Below, in pieces: positions 9,876-23,106 of a stretch of DNA of 64,000 nt (its first letter is position 1; each line of letters starts with the position of its first letter). Position numbers and translations under genes: made by a program. A model generated the notes under the pieces. It saw only the letters and a program-made list of their open reading frames with translations, searched no databases and was not told the origin of the DNA. This DNA is from Cricetomys ansorgei (lineage: Eukaryota; Chordata; Mammalia; Rodentia; Nesomyidae): assembly GCA_026225945.1 (NCBI GenBank), contig JAMJFZ010000711.1, forward strand, positions 2,627,001 to 2,691,000, read 5' to 3'.

Positions 9876-12070
9876 GATCAACACACAAAGATACAGACGG
9901 TGTCAAGAAATCTTGTCAGCATACAGAGTGGGTCAAGGAGGCTTATCGAACATGAGCTTAGCTGTCACCCCAGCATGGTGAGCGAGGAACACCTTCCCAA
10001 ATGTTCAGTTACACTTTACTGGAAGATATGAGGTGCTTCCTGTTAAATACTTGCACACTTCTGACACAGATGGTGACATCCTGTGGCTACTTCCCTCCCC
10101 TAGTCAAATGTAACATGGTGGTTTCATATTCTCCCCACCCAAGGGCATGGATTATCTGACACTGGCAGAGAAACAGGAAGAACAGCGGTTTCAACGCAGA
10201 AAAGAGACTTCATAGTTTACAGTAAATAACTTCCATTTCTTGGCCAAAAAATGAGAAAACTATGATGTGAGATTACAAGGAAGCCATGACACAGCTCTTG
10301 GAAAAGCTGAACACATCCTTGGTGTTAGAAGCAGATTCTGTTTCCACAGCATCCTGAGCAAGATGATGGCTGAAGTCAACTCTGGACAATGGCTCTAGCA
10401 GACAGCTGGGAGAAGGGAGCTTGGCACTGTTCCCATAAATGCAACTGCATCTTTTCCTCAATGAAGCTGTGGCTCTGTACTAGAATCTCACATTCAGCTT
10501 GACCAAGTCAAGAAAGTGATTCAGATTTGAGCAATCAATCACGCTGTGGAAGCTAACCTAATTACCATAGAACTTGATTTATGGGAAATAAAGGGTTTCC
10601 TAGGCAACTTGAAACAATAGTTGATGTAATCGCTATTATGCCCCAGAAATACCACTGTAGCCTTTCATCTTTTCTGGAAGTATTCTCATAAGGAAATTAC
10701 AAAACCTAAAGGCTTTAGTCACATTCATATGACTCCATCTGCCTCTACCATAATAACCGTACTAGTGGGTACCACTTTTGAGTTTCCAGCTTAAGTCACA
10801 GAGACTTGCCTCTAGGGCCTTCCTTGGCTTCTGTCCAAACTGTACAACCCTTAGAATGCTGCTCATATTTAAGCTGTAGGCTGTATGCACCATAAAGTTA
10901 GAGATCTTTTCTAGCTTCTTCAGGACTGTGCTCTGTAGCAGTACGCTACACTCTTTTACCCTCTATTTAGGGAAAGAGAAAGGAAAGATAGAAAGAAATC
11001 GTCACTGCTTTTGCAAGCGGCCTTGATGTAGAATGAGAGAAAGGTAGGAATCTTCACAGTCTCTTTTTAGGCTGTCCTAAGCTTGAAGAGGACTAGCTGA
11101 CAGCAAGGCAGACCAGCGTCTCAGCTCACGGTCTGTAAACTCAATCTCTCCAACCTTTGTTCTTTTAGGAATTATCACAGCAACCCAACCAATGAATCAC
11201 CAACCAGTGCCCACCCCAGCTCTCGGGGCTTCAGACTTTTTTATGTCCTGAGCCAAAAGTTCCCATAAACCCATGCGACATACAATCCCAAAAACAAGCT
11301 ACAGATCCCAGAACAACTACACCTAACCAAATTATAGCTACCTGCACCAAGCATTCCAAAACCCAACTTGTAACAATTCTACTACAGCTAGGTTGGGAAC
11401 ACAAACCTAATCGAAATGCCGTTTTGCGTTTTTAAAGAAACCAAAATAACAAAAACTTCTTCCAAGTGTTCCTCTACAGTATTCCACCAGAAACCCAGAA
11501 CAATGTCCAGGACTTGATGGGCATTTGATCAATGCATGCCGAGGTATTTAACAGCATTCATTATCTCTCTTAATACAATCATCCTGAACAATCAATATAA
11601 TTAGCTCCAGTTTGTGAAGAATAAAGTTGGTCTTCTTGTTTCAAAGCTGTATACAGAGTCGTGCACACAATGACGTGCTGCACAGGTAGATAATGGTGGA
11701 TCTATAGTCACCTGGTACCCAGATTTAGTATGGGAGAATCAGGGAAGTAATCTCGTTTATTCCAAGGTTCTTTTCTTACTTCCATGGAGTTGGAATGGGT
11801 GTAGTTCTGCTGTCACAAGGCTAAAGGAGGAGATGTGGATTCAGCAGAGACGTTTAGAGAATGATGAGAGACATAAGCATCTTCACATAACCTGTGCTCA
11901 AACAGACTAGAGGCACTGTCTTGTCCTGTATAAGCCCAAAGAGGAGACTGCTTGTGTAGCCTTTCTATGCTCCTTATTCTCTCTAGAGGCCATTTGGAGC
12001 TGCCTGACACCCAAATAACTGTCTTTGTAGAGGATTTCAATTATGGAGATGAGAATAGAGCTGAAGTCAA
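9876..12070. other. Long intergenic stretch, nothing firm
   Basis: About 2.2 kb with few recognisable repeats. 11530-11640 has faint antisense MIR character. One of the largest repeat-poor blocks, so a reasonable place to look for conserved non-coding DNA. No gene signal. Confidence 0.4.
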
Positions 12071-12178
12071 GATTGTGATATATACCTTCAATCCCAGAAC
12101 TTGAGAAGCAGAACCATAATGAGTTCAAGTCCAACCTAGGATACAGAGAAAGACCCTATCTCAAAAACAAAACAAGTT
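12071..12178 (+). mobile_element. B1-type SINE, diverged
   Basis: ATATACCTTCAATCCCAGAACTTGAGAAGCAGA, then GAGTTCAAGTCCAACCTAGGATACAGAGA and CCCTATCTCAAAAACAAAAC. Confidence 0.7.
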
Positions 12179-12204
12179 AGTAGAGGGGTGGGTCTATTAA
12201 GGAA

Positions 12205-12335
12205 AATACATAACATTGACCTAACATTGGCTTCTGGTCTCCATGAATGCATGCATGTGTATGTACAGCTACACATACTTGTGAACATACACATGAGCGT
12301 GCACTCACACACACATACACACACACACACACACC
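12205..12335 (+). repeat. B3-like 3' end with (CA)n
   Basis: CTAACATTGGCTTCTGGTCTCCATG followed by CATG-rich sequence and a CA run at about 12307-12333. Together with the adjacent B1-like part this may be one composite SINE. Confidence 0.6.
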
Positions 12336-13554
12336 AGTCAACCAAATAACCAGACAAAGATTATAGGCATAATTGTCTGAACTAGTTGGTAGCAGTGGTA
12401 TAGAAAAAAAAGTGAATGCCTTCAAAGACATTTCAAGGGCAGAGATGAAGGAAAGATGGCATGCTCAGCTGGGTGTGAGATGTGAAAAAGGAAAAGTGGT
12501 TGGGGATAATTCCAGATTTCCCACATCAGCAGCTGAGCAGAGGCAGCAACCTTTAGTAAGATGGGAACCAGCCAGAAAGAGTGGGCTAAAGAAGAAGCTG
12601 GTGAACAATGCCTGCACTCTGAAAGCCCTGGCAGTAAGAAAACCCTGGGCCTTTGGTTCGTCTCATGTGTTCATGTCTCTGAGCAAGATCCTTGCTCAAG
12701 AGCAGTGGGCAAAGTGGGTAGGTAGCTTCAAATGTGACAGAGCCTCAGTTTATGCCACCTTGAGCTAGAGTAACTCAGTTCTAAATCTTGTTATCTACTT
12801 TTTTTGTCTCTCTCTTATTGCTAAAGCAATTCCAGAAAGGCAAAGGGGATCAGGGGCCCACAAACATAAAATTAGAAAGGAAAAGAACCAGGGGAAGCTT
12901 CAGGGTTAGAAGCTCGTTTCCTGCTGGAGCTTTGCTTCATTTAATCTAACTCACCTACACTCTCTCTGATTTCCAAAGAACAACTGCAGGCTCTGCTCCT
13001 GTGTCAGCCTCCAGTCCTTGGTGCTGAATAAAAGGAACTAGAAGAAGGGGGGAAGTGGAGTCCTCTGTGGACCAGGGGTGGTTAGGAGCATCCAGCTGAG
13101 TGACAGAGGGAGAGAAGAGCAGGCCAGGAATCGATGAGCAATAGAGCGGAGCTCCCAGTGGGCACTGAGCTCTCTGTCTCGGCTCAGCCTGATTGAAGTG
13201 CTGCAGGCCTAGTGTAGAACTGACCTCAGTAGCGGCCTAGTGGAGGATGGAGAATAATTGTCATCTTGTAATGTCTTCTGAATGCTACTACAGAGAAAAG
13301 GGCCATGCCTTGTAATACACCAGCGAGACAGAGGAGGCAAAAGAGGGGATAGGAAATGGAGAATGTAAAAATTTTTATCTTTCCTTTTTAAGAATACATT
13401 CGATCAATTTTGTTCATTTGCTTCCAGATAGAAAAACTAACATATCTTCATGGTAGAAAATCTGAGAAATACAGACAGGTAGAATAAATAGTTTATTATA
13501 ATCCCAGGAATCCTTGATCTCTGGCAAATACTGGCTGACTGCTCATTGTTTGAG
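12336..13554. other. Intergenic, nothing recognised
   Basis: Unique-looking. It includes a 131-codon ORF (12373-12768) without recognised similarity, probably chance. Confidence 0.4.
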
Positions 13555-13690
13555 GCACAATCTCAGGCCCATAACAGTTAATCCTAAGACTTAGGACACT
13601 GTATTTTCTCTCTTCAATTAACAATGGAACTGACGTTTAGAGGGGCTGGGATTTGACTGAAAGCCCACATCTGGCGAGTAGCAGAGGCTT
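13555..13690 (-). mobile_element. MIR SINE
   Basis: GTTAATCCTAAGACTTAGG, AACAATGGAACTGACGTTTAGAGGGGCTGGG, then a GGCGAGTAGCAGAGGCTTGG tail fit an antisense MIR. Confidence 0.5.
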
Positions 13691-14143
13691 GGTTTGGACA
13701 AGATTGGGTATTTCATTTGTTTTGTTTTGTTTTTTTTTTTTTAAATACTCACAAGCCCTATCTGGGTATTTGTCTTGGTGCCAAGACAGTGCCACTTTAC
13801 TAAGCAACTTCAGTTTTCCAGTGGGAAATAACTGAAAGAAAAAAGAAACTGAAGATGTTTCAGAAACATCCTGTGTTTAAATCTTGTTACACTTCTCACA
13901 GTTTTGTAAACTCATCCATTGCAAAAGTGGTGTTTTGATTTTTTTTCTGACACACCGGAACAGAGAGAGACTTCCCTTCTGTCACTTAGCCTGAGGCCTC
14001 CTCTGTGACTCCCCAAGAAAGGCTGCAGTTGCATCTGTTCTTAGACCCTTCCTCTTGTGTGTCTTTCTTTGAACTAAAACATTTGCATGTTTACACTACG
14101 GAAATGTTGTGACCCTAAAAACAAGCTAACAAATGACCACTTT
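13691..14143. other. Intergenic, nothing recognised
   Basis: T run at 13730-13742. No gene or repeat family recognised. Confidence 0.35.
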
Positions 14144-14362
14144 TAGAGATGGCTCAGTGGTGAAGAGCACTGGCTGCTTGTCCAGAGAATCTACGTTTGA
14201 TTCCCAGCACCTACAAAGTGGCTCACAACCATCTGTAACTCCAGCTCCAGGGGATACAATGTCTTTTTCTGGCCTCTCTTATCATTAGGCATGCATGTGG
14301 CATACAGATGTATATGCAGGCAAAACACCCATACACATAAAATAAAGCAAATATTTAAAAGA
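14144..14362 (+). mobile_element. B2 SINE
   Basis: AGAGATGGCTCAGTGGTGAAGAGCACTGGCTGC, TTTGATTCCCAGCACCTAC, GTGGCTCACAACCATCTGTAACTCCAG and an A-rich end with AATAAA. Near full length, tRNA-derived, with A and B boxes recognisable. Confidence 0.88.
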
Positions 14363-14643
14363 AATGTAATAATCTTACCCCAATTCTAAGTTTCACCATC
14401 TCTCAATCCTCTGACTGTAGCTTAATTCATAAATTTCCTGTCTGACCATCACTGCATTTGAATTATGGAGAGATTCTGCCCAGATCACCTTATCTTTTAA
14501 AAACTGGAATTTTAATGGTTTTTATTTATAACATGAACATTGAAATGGTATCAGTCTTTAAATTACCTATACATAGTGTTGTATATCAACTACCCAATCC
14601 CAACTACCTAGCTTTTAAAATAGAATATCTTTTACTTACTCTT

Positions 14644-15480
14644 TGACAATTTCAAGTATGTAAATGGTGCATCTTGATCTTATGCATCCCAACTTCCCAT
14701 TCTCATGCCCCCCTTAAACCCGCAAGGTCCCCTCCTGATTTCTTGTTCTCACCAACCCCACCCCTTCTTGTTAATAACCCACTAAACCCAATTAGTGCTG
14801 CCTGTTGTAGTGTTGGGTGATTTTGCTGACCTGATGCTGCGTATGCAATGATGGCTACAGTGAGTTTATGGGTACAAGGGCCAAGTCACGTTTCAGAGAT
14901 AGCACTTCACAGCACTCCTCCCCATACTTTGGCTCTTACATTCTTTTCATCCCTCTGGAGGCTTGATATAGATGTCCCAAGTACTCAATAGACAGTTATT
15001 CTTAGCACCTGACCAGTTATGAGTTCCTGCAGTAACTGCTGCCGACTACAGAGAGAAGCTTCTCTAGCCATGGTTGAGAGCAGCACTAATCTATGGGTAT
15101 AAGATAAATATTTATAAGACCGTTTGACAATATGTAGTTTAGCAGAACAACAATGGTAGGTTCCTCCCTAGGGCTATGACCATCCAAGCCATGGGATTTT
15201 GAACAGGTTGACAGACTAGCCCTGAATTCCCCTCTGTGGATCAGGCCTCAAATCCAATTCAAAAGCCGTTAGCATCGCCCCTATGACTTTCATGCCACTA
15301 ATGCACCAGTGTGCACACCTTGCCTGGCAGGTCAGTATTTTAACATGCAAGGGATACCACTGATGCCTTTTCTCTCCCCTTCAGCCTGCACAGCACCTTC
15401 TGGCACTGTGAAAGCTAGTTAGCAAGTAGAAAGTTTTCAGGTCAATTCCAGCTTGATTTCTTTGTCCTGCAACCAAAGTA
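14644..15480. mobile_element. L1 LINE fragment, rodent Lx-type 3' region
   Basis: Block phrases recall rodent L1 3' sequence: GTGAGTTTATGGGTACAAGGGCC, CTCCTCCCCATACTTTGGCTCTTAC, ATATAGATGTCCCA, GAGAAGCTTCTCT, CACTAATCTATGGGTATAAG and GCACCAGTGTGCACACCTTGCC. No coding remnant seen; orientation not assigned. Confidence 0.6.
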
Positions 15481-15639
15481 TCCAAATTGCCCAGTTTTGT
15501 TCCTTACCCACTCTTGTTTTGACAATCTTAGATTCTTAGTAATGGACTCTCCAGTTAATACCAGGTTTTCATTGACAATAAGAACTTTTAGAACCAAGCC
15601 ACCTACAACCCTCCATTGTATGATTTGGTGAAAGCCAAT

Positions 15640-15785
15640 TAATTTCCCTTGTGCTCAATTTTCTTATTTACAAAATGGGGAGATAATATCTATTTTTTTA
15701 CAAAGTTGTAAGATCAAGGTAATACCTAGCAAGCTTTTAGAACATGTCCTGGTACATTGTAAGCATGTAGTAGGTGTTAGCTATG
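15640..15785 (+). mobile_element. MIR SINE
   Basis: TTTTCTTATTTACAAAATGGGGAGATAATATC, then GTAATACCTAGCAAGC and CCTGGTACATTGTAAGCATGTAGTAGGTGTTAGC, the sense MIR 3' half. Confidence 0.65.
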
Positions 15786-17284
15786 GGACAAATGGGCTCT
15801 CTGCCTTTGAGATAACCTCTAGGAGCAGGGATGAAAGTATATTACTTTACATTTATTTCAAATTTTAGTAGTTTTCCTATTTTGTTTACTGGCATTATAG
15901 GACAATTTTTTTACTGTACATATCCTGTAGTGTGCTCATAAACTGTACATTAATAGTTTCTCTGAAACTGCAGTGACCTGATAATCTTTATACTGTGACA
16001 TCGCTCTACATGTATATGCACACAAAAGCACATACTCACTGGAAATGGGGTGCCAGAGATTGAAATAGGGCCTTCACAGAGTCAGGCCACTGCTCTCCTG
16101 CTAAACCAGACTCCTGGGCATATTTTTTTTAATACATTTTTGGACAACAGTTTTTATATAATATATTTGGTTCATTTTATCAATGTTTTTCTTCTACTCA
16201 TTTTTCATTTCCAAATGTTGACTAGGCATTTTGCATTTTATTCCTTATGTGACAAGAAGCTACCCACAAAGCCATGGCCCATGCTGTATTTTAAGGAGTT
16301 GAATTAAATAGCAGTGCAAAGCCTGGCTTGATAAAGGGGTCTTGAGGTCATGGAGGCTAGATTAGAGAGTACTTTAACAACCCGTACTGAGAGTCTTTTC
16401 TGTGTGGGGGACAAGAAGAGACACATGTGAGAATAATTTTGGGGTGTATTGAAGTTGACTCAGGAATGAAGTAGTATAAAAAATGGAGGGGAAAAAAATC
16501 AGACTTCATCGTGGGGGTGGATGTGGTAAATGCACTAAGAAAGACTGCTTTCTCTATTGTTTTCTAAATACAGAAGGGTTTCAAGCAGTTCGAGGAGCAA
16601 TAGGAACACATTGTAAAAACTCAGAATATAAGACAAGCCTCTTCTTTAGTTCACAATAAAATCTGTGTAAGCCCCAAATTTTCACACCTGAACCTAAAGT
16701 TCAACAGAATTGGAATCACTAAATAGGACATCCAGGGCTGGTAATGGTATTCTCTGAGTCTCTATTTGACAATGATAATCAACATGTTAAATGTTACCTT
16801 CCAAGCAGTACCTGCAAGTTGCTAAGTTTGTGGGCAGTACAGTTTTTTCCTCCCTATAAAAGCAGAGCTCTGGAAATGCCAAGCAAGGCCATAAGTGCTC
16901 CCACTATGTCTTTTCCAAGATCTAATGATTTCTGCTTTTACCCAAGATTCTCAAAGCCTCTTCAGTGGGCACAGGACAAGGCAGAACAACTGGCCTGGTC
17001 TCAGACTGCATGGACAGCCAACCACTCAAAGGGAGTGGCTGAGGCCACCCACCAAGAGACCGTGCTCTTGCTAAACCACACTTCTTTCCTCCCTTCCCCC
17101 AAACATTACAGCTGGCACAGGAAGGAGCAGTTTTTGAAAATTAGCATGAAGCCTTCCTTGGTTGCATCTGTGTGTTCTGTTACCATACTTTCTAAGTTAG
17201 AAATCTAGATGAGTAGCCAATAGATTGCTAGAGAGAAATTTACAGTGTGTAGTTGTTGGGGTAAAAGTACATCACTTAACAGAC
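15786..17284. other. Intergenic, mostly unassigned
   Basis: 16310-16480 has weak antisense L2 flavour. A 154-codon ORF at 16744-17208 has no recognised domain. No exon or RNA gene seen. Confidence 0.35.
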
Positions 17285-17420
17285 AGATTCAACAAGTACT
17301 TAGGCATTGCCTACTAGTTGTCAGGTACCATTTTAGGCACTGGTAGCAGACAAAGTGGCAAAGAGCACAGGGGATATGTTATATAATGGGAATAGGTGTC
17401 ACACTGGGGAGCATGTGAGC
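17285..17420 (-). mobile_element. L2 LINE fragment
   Basis: ATTCAACAAGTACTTAGGCATTGCCTACTAGTTGTCAGGTACCATTTTAGGCAC is the antisense of the L2 3' end. Confidence 0.55.
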
Positions 17421-18033
17421 ATTTTAACATTAGCTCCAATAAGTTACATTTACAGCTTAAGGAGAGCATGGTCAGGCAGGTAATTACACTGCAGATCTTT
17501 GACATCTACTTGAATTTTCAGTAAGAGAAGGACCAACTGGAACTACCCTGACATCACTTACACAATCCCTACCCTAGTGGGAAGTCGTGGCTCCCTTTTC
17601 TGAGTTCCCCTGTACTTCTTTTGATCCTCTGAAGATCATTCCGTTCTTCCATCATGTTATGCTTATTCCCTTATGTCTTATCAGCCTTGGTGGCCTCCTT
17701 TAACCTTTGCTTATCTCCCAGTTCCTCTCCTGACGCTGCCCTCATTTTCTCGTTTCAAATTCTTCCACACAGTTCTTTGCTGGTTCCTATAGTTGCTGGT
17801 CTGTCTTCTGCTTGAAGTTTGCCAGGATACCTTCGCCTTTATTGCCTGGAAGAGCTATGGCTCTTCTCGGAAGAATCAGCTCAGAGGGAACCTAAGTTAG
17901 GTCCTCTATGACTTCCCTGGGCAATGTGTATTCCATGAACAAGCCCAGTTACCAAAAGGAATGAAAAGCATGTTTTCCACTGGATTTGTACTACTTTTAC
18001 AAGAAGAGTTGAAAACCCCTGAATTAAAGTCAG
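17421..18033. other. Intergenic, possibly old LINE
   Basis: CT-rich prose-like sequence (17580-17860) reminiscent of L2 interior, but too diverged to call. Confidence 0.3.
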
Positions 18034-18177
18034 GGACTGGGACAGGAGACATGGTTCAGTGTGTAAAGATGCTACACAGCCTGGTGACCTGGGTAGAGAG
18101 AATGGAAGTACACCAGATTGTCTTCTGACCTCCACACATGACAATAGCATATGGTACCCATAATAATTAATTAAGTA
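18034..18177 (+). mobile_element. B2/B3-type SINE
   Basis: GACTGGGACAGGAGACATGGTTCAGTGTGTAAAGATGC, then GATTGTCTTCTGACCTCCACACATG. Flanked by direct repeats AAAGTCAG at 18026-18033 and 18178-18185. Confidence 0.7.
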
Positions 18178-18514
18178 AAAGTCAGAGATACCTGCATCTA
18201 TCTTCAACTCTGCTTCCAATTTAGTTCTCTTCCTTCTGTGGCCTCTCTCTAGGTTTTTATTTATAGGTACAAGTAATACTCACACCAGAGTGGTGCATAG
18301 ACATTTTTTTTTTATACAGTCCAACAACGGTGACTTCTCAGAAAGCTCTGATGAGAACTGTGAAGCACGGGTCAGGGAAGACCCTCAAGAGGGAAGATAC
18401 TGTTCCTGCTCTCTTAGCCGAAAAGCAAAAGTGGGTCCCACTGGCTATGTGTGTGCTGACACAGAACTTGACAGGTCTTTGTTTTCCTTTTATCACAAAA
18501 GCTTCCCATTTTAT

Positions 18515-18650
18515 GATGTATAGATGGTGGTATATAAAGTGGAGGCACATGACACACATCTGCTGTGTGCTTTGTATCAGCAGTTCAAGATAAAAAGAAG
18601 AGTAACACATGGTCCTTGCTGGCAAGAGAATCAAGGGTGAGGAGGAGAAA
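18515..18650 (-). mobile_element. L2-like LINE fragment
   Basis: ATCTGCTGTGTGCTTTGTATCAGCAGTTCAAG, then ACACATGGTCCTTGCTGGCAAGAGAATC resemble antisense L2. Confidence 0.4.
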
Positions 18651-19287
18651 TGATATTGTTGGAAATTTCAGCATGTTCATAGGAAGGAGCTGATGTGGCA
18701 TTGCCCGGCAGAAGAACTTTATTGGGAGAATTATAGGCTCATGCCATAGACTGCCATGATGAAGCCCTGATGGGAAACATTAGGAGAGCTAGGGCATTTC
18801 ACTATGGACAGTGCAGTAGGAAATTGAAGAGAGAGAGACTTCAATTCCCATTATACTTAGAGCATCACACCAGAGGCAGCACAGTGGGCCTGAAGGGGAA
18901 GAGAGCCTTCAGTTCTCTGAGATAGGAGTTTCTGACTCAGGTTTTCAAGGAGTAAGAGGTGTTCCACACCATGTGACCTAGCCTGGTCTAGCCAACATGC
19001 CAAGGATCAGGAAGACAGGTGCTAGGTAAAACCATAAACTTACTGGCAATTGCTAGAAGGGAGAGAAGGGATTCTTATCAACTCTCCTCGGAGAGGAAGA
19101 GGCTGCTGGAGGGTATGGCCTGATTTCTGGGAGATGAAGCATGCAGTTAGGTCTGTAAACTAACAGGTACTATCTTCCTATAGCAGATAATGGAAATTGG
19201 GGCTCCAATCGAGGAGCTGATCTGATTCTAATGTTTTATCCTTTGCACACTACAAGTCACTATCTTCATTTAAAAGAGAAATGGAGT
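18651..19287. other. Intergenic, nothing recognised
   Basis: Purine-leaning unique-looking sequence without identifiable features. Confidence 0.35.
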
Positions 19288-19400
19288 CAGTTATGGTGGC
19301 ACACACCTGAAATCCCAGCACTCAGGAGGCAGAGGCAGAGAGTCACTAACTAGCCAGCAGTACATAGTAAGACCTTATCATACAACACAAAGAAACAGCA
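19288..19400 (+). mobile_element. B1 SINE, short
   Basis: TTATGGTGGCACACACCTGAAATCCCAGCACTCAGGAGGCAGAGGCAG, then CCAGCAGTACATAGTAAGACC. The 3' half is shortened. Confidence 0.8.
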
Positions 19401-19743
19401 ACAGAAACAGGAAAGGGGGACATTGAAGCAAGGTCGAGTGTCTACTACACTGAGTGCATAGAGCTCAGAAAAATCAGTGGGCATTGTTAGAAACCTGGTG
19501 TCAGGAGAAAGAGTAGAAATAGAAAAATAAACAGCAGAGTCTGGAAAGCAAAAAAAGTCACCTACTGTGTGAGGGCTGATCATGGCTTCAGCACATAAAG
19601 AGTTTCCAGGATATTTACAGACCACTTCTGTCCCATACGTCACACATGCCTCAATTCTGAGACTGTCCACTTCTTGACAGTCCAAGATAGACTTGGAGAA
19701 AGGCAATAAAATTTGGAGAAGCAGTGAAGAGTATTTCTTTCCT

Positions 19744-19815
19744 TCCAAAGCTGAGGATCTAGCCCAGGGTCTCATACATACTAGACAAGCAGTTTGCCAC
19801 TGAGTGACATTCTTT
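19744..19815 (-). mobile_element. ID-like SINE fragment
   Basis: CTGAGGATCTAGCCCAGGGTCTCATACATACTAGACAAGCAGTTTGCCACTGAGTGAC is an antisense ID layout, with many substitutions. Confidence 0.5.
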
Positions 19816-21570
19816 GTCCAGGACGATAGTTAATCAAATTACAACATATTGTTACTGGAATTATTGGGGTTAGAGCCTGAGTCTTTACAGCACTCTAACA
19901 AGCCGAGTTCAGACCATGCACCCTCAATAAATCAATTAGCTAAACAAGTGATAGGGAAAAGTAGAAAAGGGAGATTTATTAAAAAATGGACACATTAGGA
20001 AGAACAAGTGTGCCTTTGGGGCATTAATATATTGTTAGGTTTAAATAGGAAGCAGAGGTAGGGATAACTAAGTGTGGCTTCTGTCATCACCATGGTTACC
20101 ACTCCAATCTATCCTGCGAGGCCATGTGGCAAGTCTTAAGTCTTTATTGAAGACAAGCCCTTCCTCTGGCTGGTGCCAGGACCTCAGCCTTTTCCTTCTC
20201 CCAGCCTGAGATTTCTGGGGAAATTCCAATTTCTCAGGTCTATTGTTTCAGTAGTTTGATAGCCAAAGGGAACACATGTTCCCCAAAGGCACACAAGTTT
20301 CTTTAGAATCTTAGCATTCCTATAAGGACAGGTATTATGTCAGGTCCCAACCTTGCACCAGGGTGTTGTTCAAACACCACTTGATGGCATGGCTCTGCAC
20401 ACTTGGAAAGTTTGGAAAAGGACTTTTATCTCTATTTGGTGTGAAATTATCATAATCATTCAAGAGTAAGTGTTTCTGAGTAATGAGAATTTCTAAGAAA
20501 TGGCTATTAAGAATCAGTCTGAAAAAAGTTGGGTCACCAAAGTGGGTACTACTTCAAAAGAAAAATGAGAACAAAGAGAACCCCCATTTCTAAATTTAAC
20601 TCCAAATATCTCTATAACCTTGAGCTAACTTTAATTTGTCCATTTTCAGATCTCAGAGAGGCTCAGTTTGTACAGTTTACAATGTAATTTCTTTGCAGAA
20701 GAGGCAGCCCTTCCTAAAGTCTCCACAGGCCATGTTTAGAAGGGTCAAAGGGCTTTACGGTATGCAGTCCTTCATGGTTTTCACAGCATCAGGTGCCTTG
20801 TATGTGGCCTTCGGGGAGGTGTGTCTTATCAGGTTTGGCAAACCTCACTTTGCATAGCAGACTAGCACTTCAGAGCCTCCGGCTTTGCTATTGGCAGTTT
20901 CCAGGCAAAAAAAGTATGTATGCTGTCGGTTTACAGAGGATTTCTTTGGACCTCAGTTTTTGCATTTGCAACATGGATATGTAATGGCATATGAAATGTG
21001 TAACAGCACTCTGCAAAGCCATAAAACATTGCGTGAAAGACCTTTCAACTCCCCTCCACCTCTCCCTTGCTTCCATCTCTATCAATCCACAGTCCGTGCC
21101 CAACTTTATCTCTCTGGGTTCGTTTTCCTTATCCCGGACACCAGTGATGTGAGTGAATGACCTCTCAGTTCCCTTTCACTTCTACTCTAAGCTAGAGCCG
21201 TATTAGGAAATGGATTTTTCATGAGACCAGCAACGGCTTGCATGATTAATGAGAGTTAAGGTCAGGAACCAAGAAGATAGGTATGGGGAAGTATCAGCAA
21301 GAAGGAAAGACTAGGGAGAAGGCTTCGGCTCTGGCAGGAAGAGTGCCTTCCCTTGCTAGGTGTCTCAAATGAAATAGTCACATCTCCAAAATCAAAACCA
21401 CCACATCCCTTGGCATAGTCTTCGTTTTCTTTTCATGTGTCTCAGAAAGGTTATAGGTTTGTCTCCCAGGAGAGATAACTGCATCATGGCCACATATAGC
21501 CACAGTGGGGCTTTGAAGAAGAGTCTTCTCTTTAAATCCAGAGACAGATGGGGTTTCTGACTCTTACAGG
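19816..21570. other. Intergenic, possible unassigned rodent LTR
   Basis: 19870-20350 (GGGAGATTTATTAAAAAATGG, later CCAGGACCTCAGCC) has the look of a rodent ERV LTR, but I could not name a family or find termini. 20400-21570 is unassigned. Confidence 0.3.
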
Positions 21571-21794
21571 TTTTCTTTTTTTTAAAAAAAAGATTTGTTT
21601 CATTAGTTTATATATATATGAGTGTTTTACCTGCATGTTTCGGTACGTGCACCACATGCCTGGTGCCCTTGAAAGTCAGAAAGGGCATTAGGTCACAGAT
21701 GGCTATGAGCCATGATGTGGGTGCTGGGAACTGAACCTGGGTCATCTACAAGAGCAACAAGTGCTCTTCACCACTGAGCTGTCTCTCCAGCCCT
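21571..21794 (-). mobile_element. B2 SINE with clear target duplication
   Basis: Antisense B2: AAAGATTTGTTTCATT end, CATGATGTGGGTGCTGGGAACTGAACC, AACAAGTGCTCTTCACCACTGAGC and CTCTCCAGCCC. Flanked by TCTTACAGG at 21562-21570 and 21795-21803. Confidence 0.9.
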
Positions 21795-21803
21795 TCTTAC
21801 AGG

Positions 21804-22784
21804 GGAGGTAGGAAAGTGTCACATTACCTCACCTAGCCAGGAGTCGTGGAGGCAAACAGTAGGTGAGACCATAGTTCAAAGCTTCCTTTGTACTAGCAGT
21901 AGGGTGGGGATCTTGGGAGCACTATTTCTGCCAAGTCCTGAGTACTAGTAACAGTCACAGCCTTGCACCTGTCAGTCCTTTGTACTAAGGGACAGGCTAC
22001 AGGGGAGATCCATGGCCCGATTTCTGGGAGACAGAAAGGCAGCTGTAAGGGTATGTGACCTAACACAATCAATCCTTAGAAATGTTTGAGAAAGTATTTC
22101 CACAGCAACTGTTAACAAGCGATTCACTGTCCAGAGATTTCAGTATGGAACACATACTATCCTCACATATCTTTGTACATCTGCTGGGAATGTTGGCTTC
22201 AGCAGAGCAGGCTGAGTTATGTCCTACAACACTAGGGGCCACGTAGATTTGCCCCCTTTTCTCACCTTTTCCACTTTTGTAAAGAAAGAGTGTATAAATT
22301 TGTTGACTGTTATGTCAAATGCTACTTTCCCTCTAAAGAAAATGGTCTTGTTTCTAGTGTGTTAGAAAAGGGTACAAGGCTTATTACCTCACAAACAAGG
22401 GGACAGGTGAGTCAAGTGGAGAGATTAGAGAAACCTGTTTTTCTCCTTCCTCCACACTCCTGGCTTGAGAGTTTAAGGAGGGGCAGTAGATATCCAAACA
22501 TGGGACCTGTCCTGTATCTCTGATGTTTTTCTGGAGGGAACAGATCTTGATAATGCTGACTGGTCACTTTGCACGTGTCTGATGTCCAATAGACGGAGCT
22601 AAGCCTCAAACAAAAAGCAAGAGCTCTACTTCTATAACTCTTTGATCTGCATGTCAGCTCACAACCATAAAGTACCTTACAGAAGAATGTATGACAGATC
22701 AGTTTCTCATAACTACAGAGGCCTATGAAGCAATTAAGTTTCTGGATATTCAAAACATCTTATCAGAACCTAGGAATGTAGTTG
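21804..22784. other. Intergenic, nothing recognised
   Basis: Unique-looking; overlapping short ORFs (22290-22523 plus, 22412-22753 minus) lack similarity. Confidence 0.35.
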
Positions 22785-22912
22785 AGAGTGTGGGAGCGCA
22801 CATCTGTAATACCAGCATTTAGCAGGGTAAGGCAAGAGGATTGTCATGAGATCAAGGTTAGCCTGGGCTACATAGTGAGACTCTGTCTCAAAATTTAAAA
22901 AAAACAGAAACA
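22785..22912 (+). mobile_element. B1 SINE
   Basis: GTGTGGGAGCGCACATCTGTAATACCAGCATTTAG, AAGGTTAGCCTGGGCTACATAGTGAGACTCTGTCTC and an A-rich tail. Confidence 0.85.
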
Positions 22913-23106
22913 GAAAACAACTAACAAAAATAAACTACAAAAGTTCAAACTGAGTTTCTTGTGTTAGCTTTAATTATCTTGGATAAACTCCAAGTTTCCT
23001 TCAAACCTTTCTCGTTCTTTCACTGAATGCGTTGTTATCTTGACCTTGAAATCCATCCCTGAAATTTGCTCTGCTCTGTCATGTCTGTTAATGACCCCAC
23101 CCCCAC

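Noticed and set aside
16744..17208. 154-codon plus ORF
   Set aside because: No recognisable family, no conserved start context; length plausible by chance in 64 kb.
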